Assembly (NCBI GenBank): GCA_030770535.1
Contig: JASVEC010000026.1
Coordinates: 434,001 to 498,000, forward strand
Origin: Batkoa obscura
Taxonomy: Eukaryota; Entomophthoromycota; Entomophthoromycetes; Entomophthorales; Batkoaceae
Direction: 5' to 3'
Length of the DNA stretch: 64,000 nucleotides
This document shows positions 22,990 through 34,169 of the stretch, piece after piece. A model generated the notes under the pieces. The model worked only from the letters and a program-made list of their open reading frames with translations, searched no databases and had not been told where the DNA came from. A program made the position numbers and the translations under genes. Every line of letters starts with the position of its first letter. Positions within the stretch are counted from its first letter, which is position 1.

Positions 22990-24459
22990 ATGTCCAACAA
23001 TAACTTCACAAAAGGGAAGCCCAATGAGCAAGAGCTCATCTTAGCTAATTTAAAATTGAAATTACAACCTTTTCAAATATTAAAAACGCAAACTTTTAAT
23101 AAAAAATTAAGAGAGCAACAACTAATTACTAATTTATTGAATGATTATTTTAACCTAGCTGATAAAACTCATTTATTCATCACTTTATCCCAAGTACCTC
23201 AATTACTTCATCAACCCAGCTTACTCCCCTTCACAATTCTCGCTTTAGCTGCACGATATACTACTAATCCCATGGGTTATAAAATTCAATTATTAGAAGA
23301 ATATTTTATAACCAAAGCTAAATTACAAACCGCTCATCAGTTAAGTTTAATATTAGATAGAAATAGTGAGTTGAGTAGTAGAATTGATACATTTAAAGCA
23401 TTTATGTTATTATCATTATTGGAAATGATTCGATATTGTGATACGAGTTCCATGTTGTTGGCTGGTGAGTTTATGTTTTATTTTATAGGAATCTATTAAT
23501 GTATTATTAGAATATGCTTTTAGGTATGAAAATCATAATTAGAACGATTGAATTTTTAATTTTAGTATATTTATTTTAGATTAAGTCACACCATAGGTAT
23601 TCAAAATATTTTGACTTATAATCCAGATGTAATAGCTTGTTTTAAAGTATTAATTATAAATATGAAATATTTTGCTTTATTATTTAATAATGTGTTATTA
23701 ATGCGAGAAGTATTTAAAACACTACAGCTCATGGAAACTTATTTTAATTTGATTGATGATAGAAAAAAACAAGAGATTGAAACACATATGAATAATTTAC
23801 ATGAGATTTATTTATGTCCAAAGCCATTAATGAATACTTTAAGTTTTGCTTATGAAGAAGCTTGTAAAGAGTTGAAGTTGATACTGATAGATAACAATAA
23901 TAATAATGCAAATGAAATAAAAACTCGATATTTTAAATTACAACAACAAGTGTATACTTGGTTTCATACTATTCAACCTATTCCCACTATAGAATGGTAT
24001 CCGTTCTTTTTAGCTTGGAAACAAGGTAATTTAACTTCCGAACAATTAATTCAATATGATACAATAACAATTTATGATTTATCAATATTATTATTAACTT
24101 GGCCAACAATTGGATTTTATGAATCAACGATAGAATTAACAGAGGAAAAGAAATATTTACTATTACAAATTGCAGATAAAAATTATGACAAAATTAAAAC
24201 ATTTATTAATTTAATGACTCAAGATAAAGAAGAAAAAGAGAGAAATATCAGATCTCCTTTTTCTATTACTTTACCTTTAATTATTATTAAAATTTATTTA
24301 AATCATATTAAAGTATTAGATAAAGAAAGTATTTATTTTAAGTCCATTATAACAAAAGTAGATTTATTACAATCTTGGGTCCAACCAAAATTAGGTTGGG
24401 AAGATGCAGAATTTGGTTTAAATGGTATTCATAAAATCCGAGAATTTTATTTATTATAA
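22990..24459 (+). CDS. Fungal_trans (MHR) domain protein without zinc cluster
   Basis: Exons 22990-23464, 23511-23523 and 23580-24459 encode 455 aa. The middle contains LLPFTILALAARYT, then SSMLLAEYAFRLSHTIGIQ, matching the middle homology region typical of Zn2Cys6 regulators (P-x-L-x-x-A-x-x-A-x-x-A and the A-x-R-L-A-x-x-L-G-L-H motif). No C-x2-C-x6-C cluster precedes it: the N-terminus has no Cys in the first 140 residues. Exon 2 is a 13-nt microexon; only acceptor 23509-23510 and donor 23524 keep the motif in frame, whereas the nearer AG at 23487-23488 leads to a stop. It may act as a cofactor or be an MHR-only regulator; its target is unknown. Confidence 0.68.
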
Positions 24460-24624
24460 ATAATAATAGTATTAAAAATAAATAATGTAATATAAAATAA
24501 AAATTCACTTTTATTTCATTATTTATTATTTATTGTTTATTATTTTTATTTTCTTTTTTATATTCTTTTTACTATTTTTAAACTCATAAAATAAAATAAT
24601 AAGTTGAATTTTAATTTTTTTAAC

Positions 24625-26321
24625 TTAAACCATAGAACAACCTGGGCAATTGTGTAAATTATCATGAATAAAAATATCACAATCAATACAAAACTCAAAT
24701 TGACATTTAGGACATTGATAATGTTCATTATTAAGTTTACTTAACTTATTATTATTATTATTATTACTATTATTATTATTTTCTTTTTCATTAATTTTTT
24801 TTTCAAATCTTTTAAAACATCCAGAACAATTTGATTGTTTAGATCTAATTGAATTTAATATGTTATTATTATTACTTAAAAAATAAAAATAATTACTCTT
24901 CTTCTTTTAACTCAATAAAATTATCAATTGGAAATAAATGATGGTATGATCTTGCTAAATGAGGTGAAGAAATCAATGTTAATCCACATACATTACATTC
25001 CGTAGGTATTTCACAAACTTTAGCTTGACATTGAGGACAGCGAAATCCAGAAGTTTTAATTTCATTATGACTAGTTAAATAAAAATAGAATAAATAAACA
25101 ATTCTTTTTGTTAATACAATAAATACTACTTACCAACAACAAAGTGAAATATCCGATTCCTTTATTCTTTCTGGAAATCCCATTAATATTAAACTGGTTT
25201 CAGATTTATTTTCCACTGCAACAATAGGTGGTGGTGTCATATCAAATAAGATATCTTTAAAATGATTTTCATTAAATACTACATTATACGTTCCTAATTA
25301 TTAATTTAATTTAGTTACAGCTTAACTTATAATAAACAAACAAATAATTCAATAATTCTCATACCCATAGTTTCATTTGCTAATTTCTGAAATACCGCTA
25401 CTTGAGCTGATAAACCAATAGTTGAACAGCGTATATTCAATTGTTTCATTTCTTCAATAGTAGTAAAAATATTTCCTGGATCACATGAAGTTAACGAACC
25501 AAATACAGATAATACTTCTCTTGAAGCATGGGAAGGTATATGTCTATTGATAAAAAAGAGAAACAATATTGATATTCAATATTAATTTAATCAGTTATTA
25601 TTGACTTACATCAAAGAACTTTTTGCTAATTCTAAAGAATTTTGTAATGAAGGTTCACCTCCCGTTTCATGATTGGATTTCATTTTGATTGCTTTTATAT
25701 GTTCCATTGGATTTCCTAATATATATAAAAATCAATGCTCATTAATGATCTATTTGTTTGATAGTTATCTTTATAAAATTACCACTTAATTCGGATATCT
25801 TTTCAGCTAATCCATTTCGAGTAACTATTATACCTAATTGTGAAATTGGATTTTGATCAAAATATTCCGTTATAAAACTTTCTAAAAAAGCTAATGTTAA
25901 AAGTAATCGGCTAGGTCTCAAATCTTTATCATTCATTGCTAATGATAAATCAACTATTAATATCATATGTCGGATAATGCCCCTTTGTACAATAGCAGTA
26001 TCACGTTTTTGTCTAAATAAATTTCAGACATTAGTTTTTTTTAATGATTTTTTTTTGTTTTAATTTTTTTGTCATATTGTCTCATTTTATTTTAAACTAA
26101 TAATAGTATCAATTCACTCACCTCCTCTTTTTTAACTGAATAGCTAAATTTTGAATTAAATTTTGTAAAGAACCTTTTTCATCTTCTTGTACTTCTTCCC
26201 AAGAACGTTTAAATGTTTCTTCCCATGAAAACCCTTTACTCCCTTTTTCTTTATCTTCATCATCTACATCATCCACAATGATTTTTTCGACTGTCGCTTT
26301 GTTTTTTTGTGTGGAACTCAT
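24625..26321 (-). CDS. SSL1: TFIIH core subunit Ssl1/p44
   Basis: Seven exons (26321-26122, 26012-25783, 25715-25610, 25543-25365, 25293-25134, 25070-24897, 24844-24625) give 422 aa (yeast 461, human 395). After an acidic N-terminus, [20 protein letters not shown] opens the von Willebrand A-like domain; [41 protein letters not shown] and [11 protein letters not shown] are Ssl1 hallmarks. The C-terminus has the zinc-binding modules: CPQC, CNVCG, then [17 protein letters not shown] and CPGC. Ssl1 stimulates the XPD/Rad3 helicase in TFIIH for promoter opening and nucleotide excision repair. A poly-Asn tract, coded by an AAT/TTA microsatellite near 24748-24780, sits between two Cys modules and is likely length-variable. 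Its promoter faces the repeat island at 26.3-28.6 kb. Confidence 0.93.
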
Positions 26322-26453
26322 TCTAGGTTAATAAAAAGATAAAATTGATTTTTTATAAAAGTTGATGCTTTAAAAAATTGAAATGTGATTATTGGTTGAT
26401 GAAGTGCTAAGTCAAAAAGCATTTACTTTATTAAGAAAATAAAAAAATCATTA

Positions 26454-26669
26454 ATATAGGGATGTCCAAATTAGTTTCATTTTTTATCTGATTTTTAAAT
26501 ATTTTATATTTTAAAAACTCTGCTTAAAATTTTATAAAAACAAATTTATTAAAAAGCAAAAACACCCAATACAGTTTTAAATTATTTTATTATAATTTAT
26601 ATTATAAGTTAACAGAATTTTTACTAAATTTAATAGAAATTCCCGGATTAGCAAGGCTTTTACTAATAT
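26454..26669 (+). repeat. Repeat family B, long copy
   Basis: Starts ATATAGGGATGTCCAAATTA, ends GGATTAGCAAGGCTTTTACT. It shares both end blocks with 6730-6818 but has about 130 bp more inside. No coding capacity. Confidence 0.55.
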
Positions 26670-26995
26670 AACCTATATATTGATATTAATCAAAGTTGTA
26701 ATATGTAAATAAATATATATTCTTATAAAACTTCATTATAAAATATTTATTCTTGATTGCTTTATAGCCAACATTGCAGATTTGCTATTAAATAAATAAT
26801 TTTAATGCTGTAATTACATTATTAGTATATCACTAAGTTAATAGATAACTGTATGGGAGGGAGTGGTTAGCCTTAAAACTATAATTAACTATCTTTATAT
26901 AATATAAGCAGTATAATAATAATTTTTACTTATTATTATAATTATTTGCTTTTTAATTATTTATTAACTTAGCTATTAATAATTTAAGTAATATT

Positions 26996-27030
26996 AATAT
27001 TTGGGGATGTATTTTTTTGTTTAATAAAAT
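26996..27030 (-). mobile_element. MITE family A terminus (partial copy 10)
   Basis: Only the left end (TTGGGGATGTATTTTTTTG, TTTAA) of a reverse-oriented copy is present; the sequence then continues into a coding-like relic rather than the MITE core. It may be the end of a longer, once autonomous relative. Confidence 0.65.
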
Positions 27031-27240
27031 ATAAACATTTTTAAAAATTATATTTGTTTTATTATTATTAACAGTTAAGTTATTAATTTTACTATGTTTA
27101 TAAATAAGAATCTTAAATTCTGAAATTAACTGATCAATATCTCCTATTTTATCTAATGCTTCAAAGCTATTTTTCCATTGTGAAAGATTTCCAAAATGCC
27201 CGTCAACCATACTTTTTCCATGATAGTCAGTAAAAAACCA
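27010..27240 (-). pseudogene. Transposase-like coding relic joined to a family A terminus
   Basis: The minus strand reads open from about 27240 to 26953 with TDYHGKSMVDGHFGNLSQW, then LDKIGDIDQLISEFKIL. The H-G-K-x-x-x-D-x-H-F-G-x-x-S pattern resembles the C-terminal catalytic part of some DNA-transposon transposases I have seen in fungal genomes, but I cannot name the superfamily. The frame runs into the MITE family A end, which is the arrangement expected at one end of the autonomous partner of the MITEs. No N-terminal part or opposite terminus is found before the next MITE at 27334. Confidence 0.4.
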
Positions 27241-27333
27241 AGATCAATATTTAAACTATTATTTATTTTATGAATTTTTCTAAACATGTAATGGAAAAAC
27301 TTTCAAATTTCAAATAGTTTTTTATACCTGCCT

Positions 27334-27440
27334 ATATGGGGATGTATTTTTTTGTTTAAGAATTTTACTAACAACCTTTCCACTCAAATAGCGCTTAAAA
27401 AACGGAGAAAATAATGAAACCAAAAAAAACACCCTCATAT
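27334..27440 (-). mobile_element. MITE family A, copy 11
   Basis: Full-length, TA edges, close to the family consensus (AAATAGCGCTTAAAAAACGG). Confidence 0.86.
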
Positions 27441-27506
27441 ATTAATTTTTATAAACTTTTTAAATAAAAGCTCTTTAGATATAAAATCAATTAAATAATC
27501 CCCTGC

Positions 27507-27613
27507 ATATGGGGATATTTTTTTTTGTTTAAGGATTTTACTAACACGTTTTCCGCTCAAATAGCGCCTAAAAAGTGGAAAAAGTGATGAAGCCAAAAAA
27601 AACACCCCTATAT
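27507..27613 (-). mobile_element. MITE family A, copy 12
   Basis: Full-length, same orientation as copy 11, 66 bp downstream of it. Core carries GCGCCTAAAAAGTGG. Confidence 0.86.
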
Positions 27614-27838
27614 ATTATTTGATAAATATTTATTTTTGTTATTTTTATTAAATCTTGATAAAATAGTTGAATTATTAAGTAAATATTATATAATAATTTC
27701 AATTTACTTATTTTTAATCTTTTTCATGTTTCTAATAATAGGTTATAATATTGACATTTTATTATTGTTGATCATTTTTGAATAGTCATATTGTTTTTTA
27801 CTTATATTAAATCCAAAGCTTTTATATTTATCAAAAGA

Positions 27839-27947
27839 ATATGTGGGGGTGTTTTTTTTGGTTTCATTATTTTTTCCGTTTTTTAAGCGCTATTTGAGTG
27901 GAAAGGTTGTTAGTAAAATTCTTAAACAAAAAAATACATCCTCATAT
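27839..27947 (+). mobile_element. MITE family A, copy 13
   Basis: Full-length, opposite to copies 11 and 12. Left end has a two-base insertion (ATATGTGGGGGTG). Confidence 0.85.
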
Positions 27948-28635
27948 TAAAGCTATAATTAATAATAATGCTACTTATTAGTTTTTATTTCTTGTTTTCT
28001 TTAAAGCATTAATTTTATAAATTATCTGATCAAAACTATTATTATTAATAAACTTTAATAGTATTTTTTTTTTCCTGTTTTATTATAAATAGTTGTTAAA
28101 ATTGATGTAAATGAATTACAATGTTTATATAATGTGTTTCTCCCTATTGTATTAAAAGTCTTAAAAATTCCATTTCGAAGTTTAGCTATAAAAGTTTGCA
28201 TTTTGTTTTCATTTTGATAAAAAATAAAGTCAAATAACTACATATTTATATATTATATATCTATTAAGCATTTGATAAAAGTAATATAAAGCATATGATT
28301 AAAAAAATTGATTATTCAAAAAAATAAAATAATTAAAATAAGTTTTTAAGTTAAATTTAAAAAGCTTAAAATTAAATAAAAAATTTAACTAATCATGCAT
28401 TAAGGACTTACAAATTTAAAAACTTAAAATTTAGATTAATTTTTAACTAAATTCTGAAACCAATTTAGACATCAATATATAATTAAATAAATTTTATAAA
28501 AGTATACAATAGCAACAAATTTATCAATAGCAATAATAGCTTAATTTTTAAAAAAAATACAAGACATTTTAAAGACGATTCTATAACAATTTGACAACTG
28601 TTAAGCAAACACACAATATATTTAACAAAACCTGC

Positions 28636-30180
28636 TTAACTCAAGAATTCGAATGAAGAATAGATGACTGCCGCAAAAGCATGTAACTCAGAGCATTCAG
28701 AAGCCGTCTAAAATAAAAATAAAACCCATTACTTGAAAACATTAAAAAATAACAACTTACATCAATATACTTATTATCATTCGTATTAAATACCTCTTCT
28801 GGGATACTTGATAAAGTAGGTATAATTCTAGCTAAATTAATAGCCCTTGGAGTTGATTCAGAGTCCTTAGATTCGAATAATGTTTGTTTTAATTCAATTA
28901 ATAAAGGCTCCATAAATAAATCCAAAATTTTATTAAAGACTAATTTGAAGTCATTGCTATATGAAAAAAACAATCGTTAGTATTAAGACTTTATGTTTTT
29001 ATAATAAAATGTTTCTACCTTTCAATAAAATCTTTAGCTTCATTTAATAAACTTCTTAAATCATGGTCAACTACTGTATCAATATATTGTTTAATATTTT
29101 GTTCATTAGTTCCCATAGTAACGGGTAAGCTGTGTCCATTTGCTTGTAATACTTCAAATTCTGATTCATAATTGTAAGGTAGCATAGCATTTAATATACT
29201 AGTTAAAAGCAACAATAGTATCAATATATATGATAATATTTTTAATATTTGTTTACCTATCATTGGACATAAATAAGGCGTCATCAATGTTCAATCTTAA
29301 TTTCATTGTCAATTCCAACAATTCAGTGTAATTAAATTTCTTCGATAAAGCAATACTAAAAAAATAAAAAAAATAAATTTCCTTTTTCTATTAATAAACA
29401 AATATTTTCGTTTACCTTTCCATTTCATTTTTGACTACATTATGAATTGTTTCCATAATACTTTGATATCCACGATTAATAAACCACCAAGTAAAAGATA
29501 AAAATAATTTTTCGTTTTCATAGGACATTTTAGCGGGTGTACTAGTGGAGTCCCTATTTAATGCTTCTAAATTGGGATGAGCGCCTATAATCGATTCAAT
29601 ATAAATTAAACGACCAACTAGATTCATTTGTATATAAGTGAGCAGACTTAAAAAATTAATCAAGTATAAAGAGCCAAGGGTACGAGTGAAGCCTTAATAA
29701 AAGGATTAATTCTAATAATTATTGCATAGTTGATTACAAAGTATACATACTCATTATCTTGACTTGTTCCCAAAGTTTTAATTTTAATTGTTTTAATTCT
29801 GTTTTATCGGTCGTGGTATTTTTTAATTCTGTTATCTGTTGAACTAAATCTTCTACTGGATAATCTTTAAATAAATTGATTTTAATTAATCCCAATAAAG
29901 ATTTAATCACTTCATTAGTATCAATTAAATTTTTTTCAAACCTCTTTTTTAAACTATAAAATAAATAGATAAATAAATAAATTCATCAATTCAATATATA
30001 TTATTTTAAGTTATAAACTTACTTTTCTTTAGCTTTCCTTGATTTCGCTTGATCCATTTGAAATTGGGTTATTTTATCTTTAGTATAGCTGGAAGCAAAA
30101 TAAGCAAAGGAAGCAACACCACTAATAATCAAGATGGGTCGCTTATATCGATTGTAGTAATCTACTACTTTTTGTAACAT
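28636..30180 (-). CDS. PEX3: Peroxin Pex3, peroxisomal membrane biogenesis
   Basis: Seven exons (30180-30023, 29953-29751, 29692-29416, 29355-29257, 29198-29019, 28956-28761, 28707-28636) encode 394 aa (human 373, yeast 441). The N-terminus has the basic YYNRYKRP followed by a single membrane helix (ILIISGVASFAYFAS, about 17-33), then a cytosolic helical domain beginning KRFEKNLIDTNEVIKSLL. The central SFTRTLGSLYLINFLSLLTY, IQMNLVGRLIY is the conserved Pex3 block, continued by SYENEKLFLSFTWWFI. Pex3 anchors Pex19 at ER/peroxisome membranes for insertion of membrane proteins. The start is 379 bp from the start of the NSUN-like gene on the other strand, a divergent pair. Confidence 0.92.
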
Positions 30181-30559
30181 ATTGAGATGGGTATAGATAA
30201 TAGTCTTAATTGTATAAACTTGAAGATAATATTGAATAAAAAAGTTGCTATGTAAACCGAATTACTATTTAGAATATGAAAGAAAAATTAAGATTAAATT
30301 AGTACTTAAAATCATGGATATAGGCCTTACAAGGGATAACTAGTTTTATGTTAAGGATCGATTCTTTTTTGTTGAGATGACGTAGTGAAAGAAAAGGGGC
30401 TTTGTTGATATTTCCAATCCAGTTTTTATTTTAAATCAAAATTTCGGGCTTTGATTTTGTATTTATTTTTCATGAATTTGAAAATTAATGCTATAAAAAA
30501 TTTCATTCAAAAGTATAATTTCAATTTAAAATTTTTTAACTCTTCTTTTAACAAAAAAA
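30181..30559. promoter_or_regulatory. Divergent promoter region PEX3 / NSUN-like gene
   Basis: 379 bp between two ATGs on opposite strands. It has no repeat copy. No clear TATA box was seen on either side. Confidence 0.5.
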
Positions 30560-31735
30560 ATGAGCCAGAAAAAAGCAACCAAGGGCTCAGATGGATTTAA
30601 AGAATATTATACCAATATTTATGGTTCCTCCTGGAAAGAATTATTAAAATGTTTAAAACGACCCACACGACATGTAATGATTTACAATTTTCTTGCTAAA
30701 GATAGCGAAGTATATAAAGAATTAAAATCCCTTGAATCAAAGCTTTTGGAATCCTCTCAATCAAAACTTGAAACTTTTAACAAAGATAGTGAACTTTTAA
30801 AATTTTATCATAAAGATATTTGGGTTTCAAATTATTGGGATCATATATTAGGTCCTCAACAATTAAAACTCAAAGGTGTAGATGTAGATTCGGAAGAAAA
30901 TTTAGCTTTCCCCTCACCTCAAGTATTTAATGACGAAGGTCTACTTTCCCATTATTGTTTAGATGCTGCTTCCCTACTTCCTATCATTGCTTTAGACTTA
31001 AAACCCAGTGATAATGTATTAGATCTATGTTCAGCACCTGGAGGTAAAGGAATGTTAATTGGTCAACTATTATTTGAACCTCAATTTACAGAAGCAAAAG
31101 AAGGTGAATATATAAAGCGTACAGGACGATTACATTGTAATGAAATGAACCGAAGTCGATATGATCGATTACGTCAAGTGATGTTAAGTTATTTTGGTAA
31201 ACAAGTGATCCAGTTACCACCCAATAATGGGATGGAAGAGGAATTAAAACCAATGTTAAAACTGACCAATTATGATGGTACATTATATGGATTGTTTAAA
31301 GAAAAATATGATAAAATATTAATTGATGCACCTTGTTCTTCAGAAAGACATTTGGTACATTTAGAACAATTAAAAACATTTGATAGTAAAATAAGTTTGA
31401 ATAATTCCCATACTCAATTAAAATTATTATTATCTGCTGCTCAAATGATAAAATTAAATGGTAGAATTGTGTATGCTACTTGTTCGTTATCTGATATGGA
31501 AAATGATTTGATGATCAAGAGTTTCCTTGACAGAAGACCCGGGTTATTTAAAGTGATCGAGTTTCTACCAGATGATAAAGGGTTGGAGAAATGGGGTAAA
31601 AAAACGGAATTTGGTTGGTTATGTTTACCTCATCAATCCTTTGGTTGGGGTCCAATCTATCTTGCTGTGTTGGAAAAAGTTAAAGAGGATGAGTTTATGG
31701 GAACGGAAGAGTTTGAAGAGGTACAAGAGGAGTAG
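30560..31735 (+). CDS. NSUN3/NSUN4-type RNA m5C methyltransferase
   Basis: Single-exon 391-aa protein. It has the Rossmann SAM motif NVLDLCSAPGGKG (about 152-164), the release Cys in LIDAPCSSERH (C259) and the nucleophilic Cys in VYATCSLSDMEND (C308). The D-A-P-C-S-x-x-R-H form, with Arg-His rather than Gly after the Cys, is typical of the NSUN3/NSUN4 branch that methylates mitochondrial rRNA or tRNA. The FNDEGLLSHYCLDAASLLP stretch precedes the SAM motif as in that family. A mitochondrial role is inferred from the branch; the Lys-rich N-terminus is only weakly like a targeting peptide. Absence of introns is unusual in this gene block. Confidence 0.85.
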   Translation: MSQKKATKGSDGFKEYYTNIYGSSWKELLKCLKRPTRHVMIYNFLAKDSEVYKELKSLESKLLESSQSKLETFNKDSELLKFYHKDIWVSNYWDHILGPQQLKLKGVDVDSEENLAFPSPQVFNDEGLLSHYCLDAASLLPIIALDLKPSDNVLDLCSAPGGKGMLIGQLLFEPQFTEAKEGEYIKRTGRLHCNEMNRSRYDRLRQVMLSYFGKQVIQLPPNNGMEEELKPMLKLTNYDGTLYGLFKEKYDKILIDAPCSSERHLVHLEQLKTFDSKISLNNSHTQLKLLLSAAQMIKLNGRIVYATCSLSDMENDLMIKSFLDRRPGLFKVIEFLPDDKGLEKWGKKTEFGWLCLPHQSFGWGPIYLAVLEKVKEDEFMGTEEFEEVQEE

Positions 31736-32250
31736 AGATGGAATAGATATTATAGAATTAAAATTAAAGTGCTTTCTTTTAATAAATGGAGATGTTTTTT
31801 TGATAATTAAAATTTAAAAAAATTAATATTCAAAATGAATTGTTAAATGAGTTTATTGTTGATATTAAAGATGGAAATAGTCATAATAGATATGTAAAAA
31901 TGGTTTGAAGTTTAAACAGAATTGTTTTTTTATTAATGAAATTAATTCTTTGTTTAATATAGGATTTGAAGAATATAAGAAAATCTATTATCATATAATA
32001 AAATAGTATTAATAATATAATAGTATAAAAGCTTATATTGAATATATCATTAACCACTGATAGGTTTACTACGCAAATGATAAAGATGTTAATTTAAATT
32101 TCTAATCCATTATGAGTCATCACTCATTGGTCTTAGTTTTTAACTTTGCATAAAACTATGAATTTCTATTCAAACTTTGCAAAAGACAAAGCAAAAAAAG
32201 TATAAAAAGGCCAATAAAGAACTCATTTACTTTTCATCACAAAACAAATA
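31736..32250. other. Intergenic upstream of TrpRS
   Basis: 515 bp spacer. Contains GGAGATGTTTTTTTGATAATT near 31788, only weakly like a MITE A end and not called. A TATA-like element lies at its right end. Confidence 0.5.
32201..32208 (+). promoter_or_regulatory. TATA box candidate for TrpRS
   Basis: TATAAAAA 43 bp upstream of the ATG at 32251, in an otherwise purine-rich AAAGCAAAAAAAG context; one of the clearest core-promoter matches in the window. Confidence 0.5.
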
Positions 32251-34089
32251 ATGAGTGATAGTATCAAACAAGCCATCGAATCAGGAGTTGGAGCCGTAAC
32301 TTCCAAATTACAAGATATTGGACTTGTAGGTGAATCGATTCCAGTAGAACAAAAAATTACTCCATGGGAAGTGGAAGGTGAAGTTGATTCAGAAGGTAAT
32401 AAAAAAGCTGTTGATTATACTAAATTAATTCAACAATTTGGTACCAAGTCAATTACCGAAGATTTATTAAAAAGATTTGAAACTTTAACTGGTCATAAAC
32501 CTCATATATTTTTGAGAAGAGGGCTATTTTTTTCTCATAGGTTAGTAAAGAAGAAGAAAAGGTATAAAAAGAGATATTAAATAGTTTATTTTTATAGAGA
32601 GTTAGATAAAATCCTTGATAGGTTTGAAAAAAAGAAGCCGTTTTATTTATATACTGGTAGAGGACCGAGTTCAGATTCTATGCATTTAGGTCATATGGTA
32701 CCATTCGTTTTTTGCAAGTAAGAGAAAAGCAAAATAACAAAAAAAGAAACATTTTTTAATAATAATAATGATAATAATAACAACAATAATGATATTTTTT
32801 TATTTTAGATGGTTACAAGAAGTATTCAATGTACCAATAGTGATTCAATTAACTGATGATGAAAAGTTTTTATTTAAAACTAAGTTAACTTTAGAACAAT
32901 GTAATAAATTTTCATATGAAAATGCTAAAGATATTATTGCAGTTGGATTTAATCCAGATAAAACTTTTATTTTTTCAAATATTGATTATGTTGGGTAACT
33001 TTTTTAATTTAACTTTAATAACTAAATTTTATATCATTTTTAGTGGTGCTTTTTATCGTAATGTATTAAGAATTTCAAGATTAATTACTCATAACCAATC
33101 AAAAGCTACTTTTGGTTTTACTGATTCGTAAGTTTATTGTTTTATTGATTTATTAGTTATTTTATTAATATATAAAAATATTAGTGATTGTGTTGGTAAA
33201 TATCATTTTGTATCAATTCAAGCAGCTCCTTCATTTTCCAATTCTTTTCCACATATCTTTGGCACTAAGTCCGATATTCCATGTTTAATTCCTTGTGCTA
33301 TTGATCAAGTAAGTTTATTATTATTTATATTAATATTATTTATTTATTTATTTAATTTATAATTTATTATAGGATCCTTACTTTAGATTGACTAGAGATG
33401 TAGCTCAACGATTGAAATATCCAAAACCAAGTTTAATTCATGCTAAATTTTTCCCAGCTCTTCAAGTAAGTTAAAATATTTTAATGAGATTATTTTATAT
33501 TTAATTTAATTTAATTTAATTTAGGGACCGCATACTAAAATGAGTGCTTCGGATGATAGTTCAGCTATTTTTATGAATGATACACCAAGTAGAATTAAAA
33601 ATAAGGTAAAGTTGATTTATTGTATAATTTAATTAAATAATAATAATTAATGTATTATTAATATTATTATATTAGATTAATAGATATGCTTTCTCTGGAG
33701 GGGGTGCTACTATTGAAGATCATCAAAGAGATGGTGGTAATCCAGATGTGGATGTTTCTTATCAATACCTTTCTTTCTTTTTAGAAGATGATGAAGAACT
33801 TGAATCTATTGCTAAAGTAGGTTTTTAAATATTTAATAATAATACTAATAATTTTATATATAAAATTAGCAATATCGTGCAGGTACTTTAACTACTGGAG
33901 CATTAAAACAAAAAACAATTGGATTACTTCAAGAATTTGTTGCTGATTTTCAAAAAGTAATTTCAAAATATATATTTATTTATTATGAGTTATAATTTAT
34001 TAATAATTATTTTTTATTAGCGTCGTTCTGAAATTACTGATGAAGTATTAAACAGATTCATGGATTCAAATACCAAAATGGAATTATAA
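32251..34089 (+). CDS. WRS1: Cytosolic tryptophanyl-tRNA synthetase
   Basis: Ten exons (32251-32540, 32598-32717, 32809-32994, 33044-33127, 33185-33308, 33373-33465, 33525-33605, 33676-33816, 33870-33956, 34021-34089) give 424 aa. The eukaryotic class Ic features are all present: [42 protein letters not shown] (HIGH-type HLGH), [38 protein letters not shown] (KMSKS-type) and the closing [20 protein letters not shown]. The enzyme charges tRNA-Trp in the cytosol. No mitochondrial presequence is seen. With nine introns it is the most intron-rich gene here, next to the intronless NSUN-like gene. It converges on RTR1 with 80 bp between stops. Confidence 0.95.
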
Positions 34090-34169
34090 TTAATTATAAT
34101 ATAATAATAAAACTTTAGTTTAAAAAAATTGAATTGTTTTATTTTTTTACTTTATTGTTGTTTTAAATA

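Larger units (their letters stand above)
26322..28635. other. Repeat island between SSL1 and PEX3
   Basis: 2.3 kb with repeat B (26454-26669), a MITE end joined to a transposase-like relic (26996-27240) and three further MITEs. A minus-strand frame at about 28030-28240 (with KMQTFIAKLRNGIFKTFN) is open for about 60 codons but matches nothing I know. Confidence 0.6.

Noticed and set aside
23465-23488. A 24-nt intron using the first AG in the fungal_trans gene
   Set aside because: Too short for the introns here and leads at once to a stop; the longer 46-nt intron restores the conserved motif.
31788-31810. GGAGATGTTTTTTTGATAATT as a MITE end
   Set aside because: Only the first dozen bases resemble the family; no core and no opposite end.
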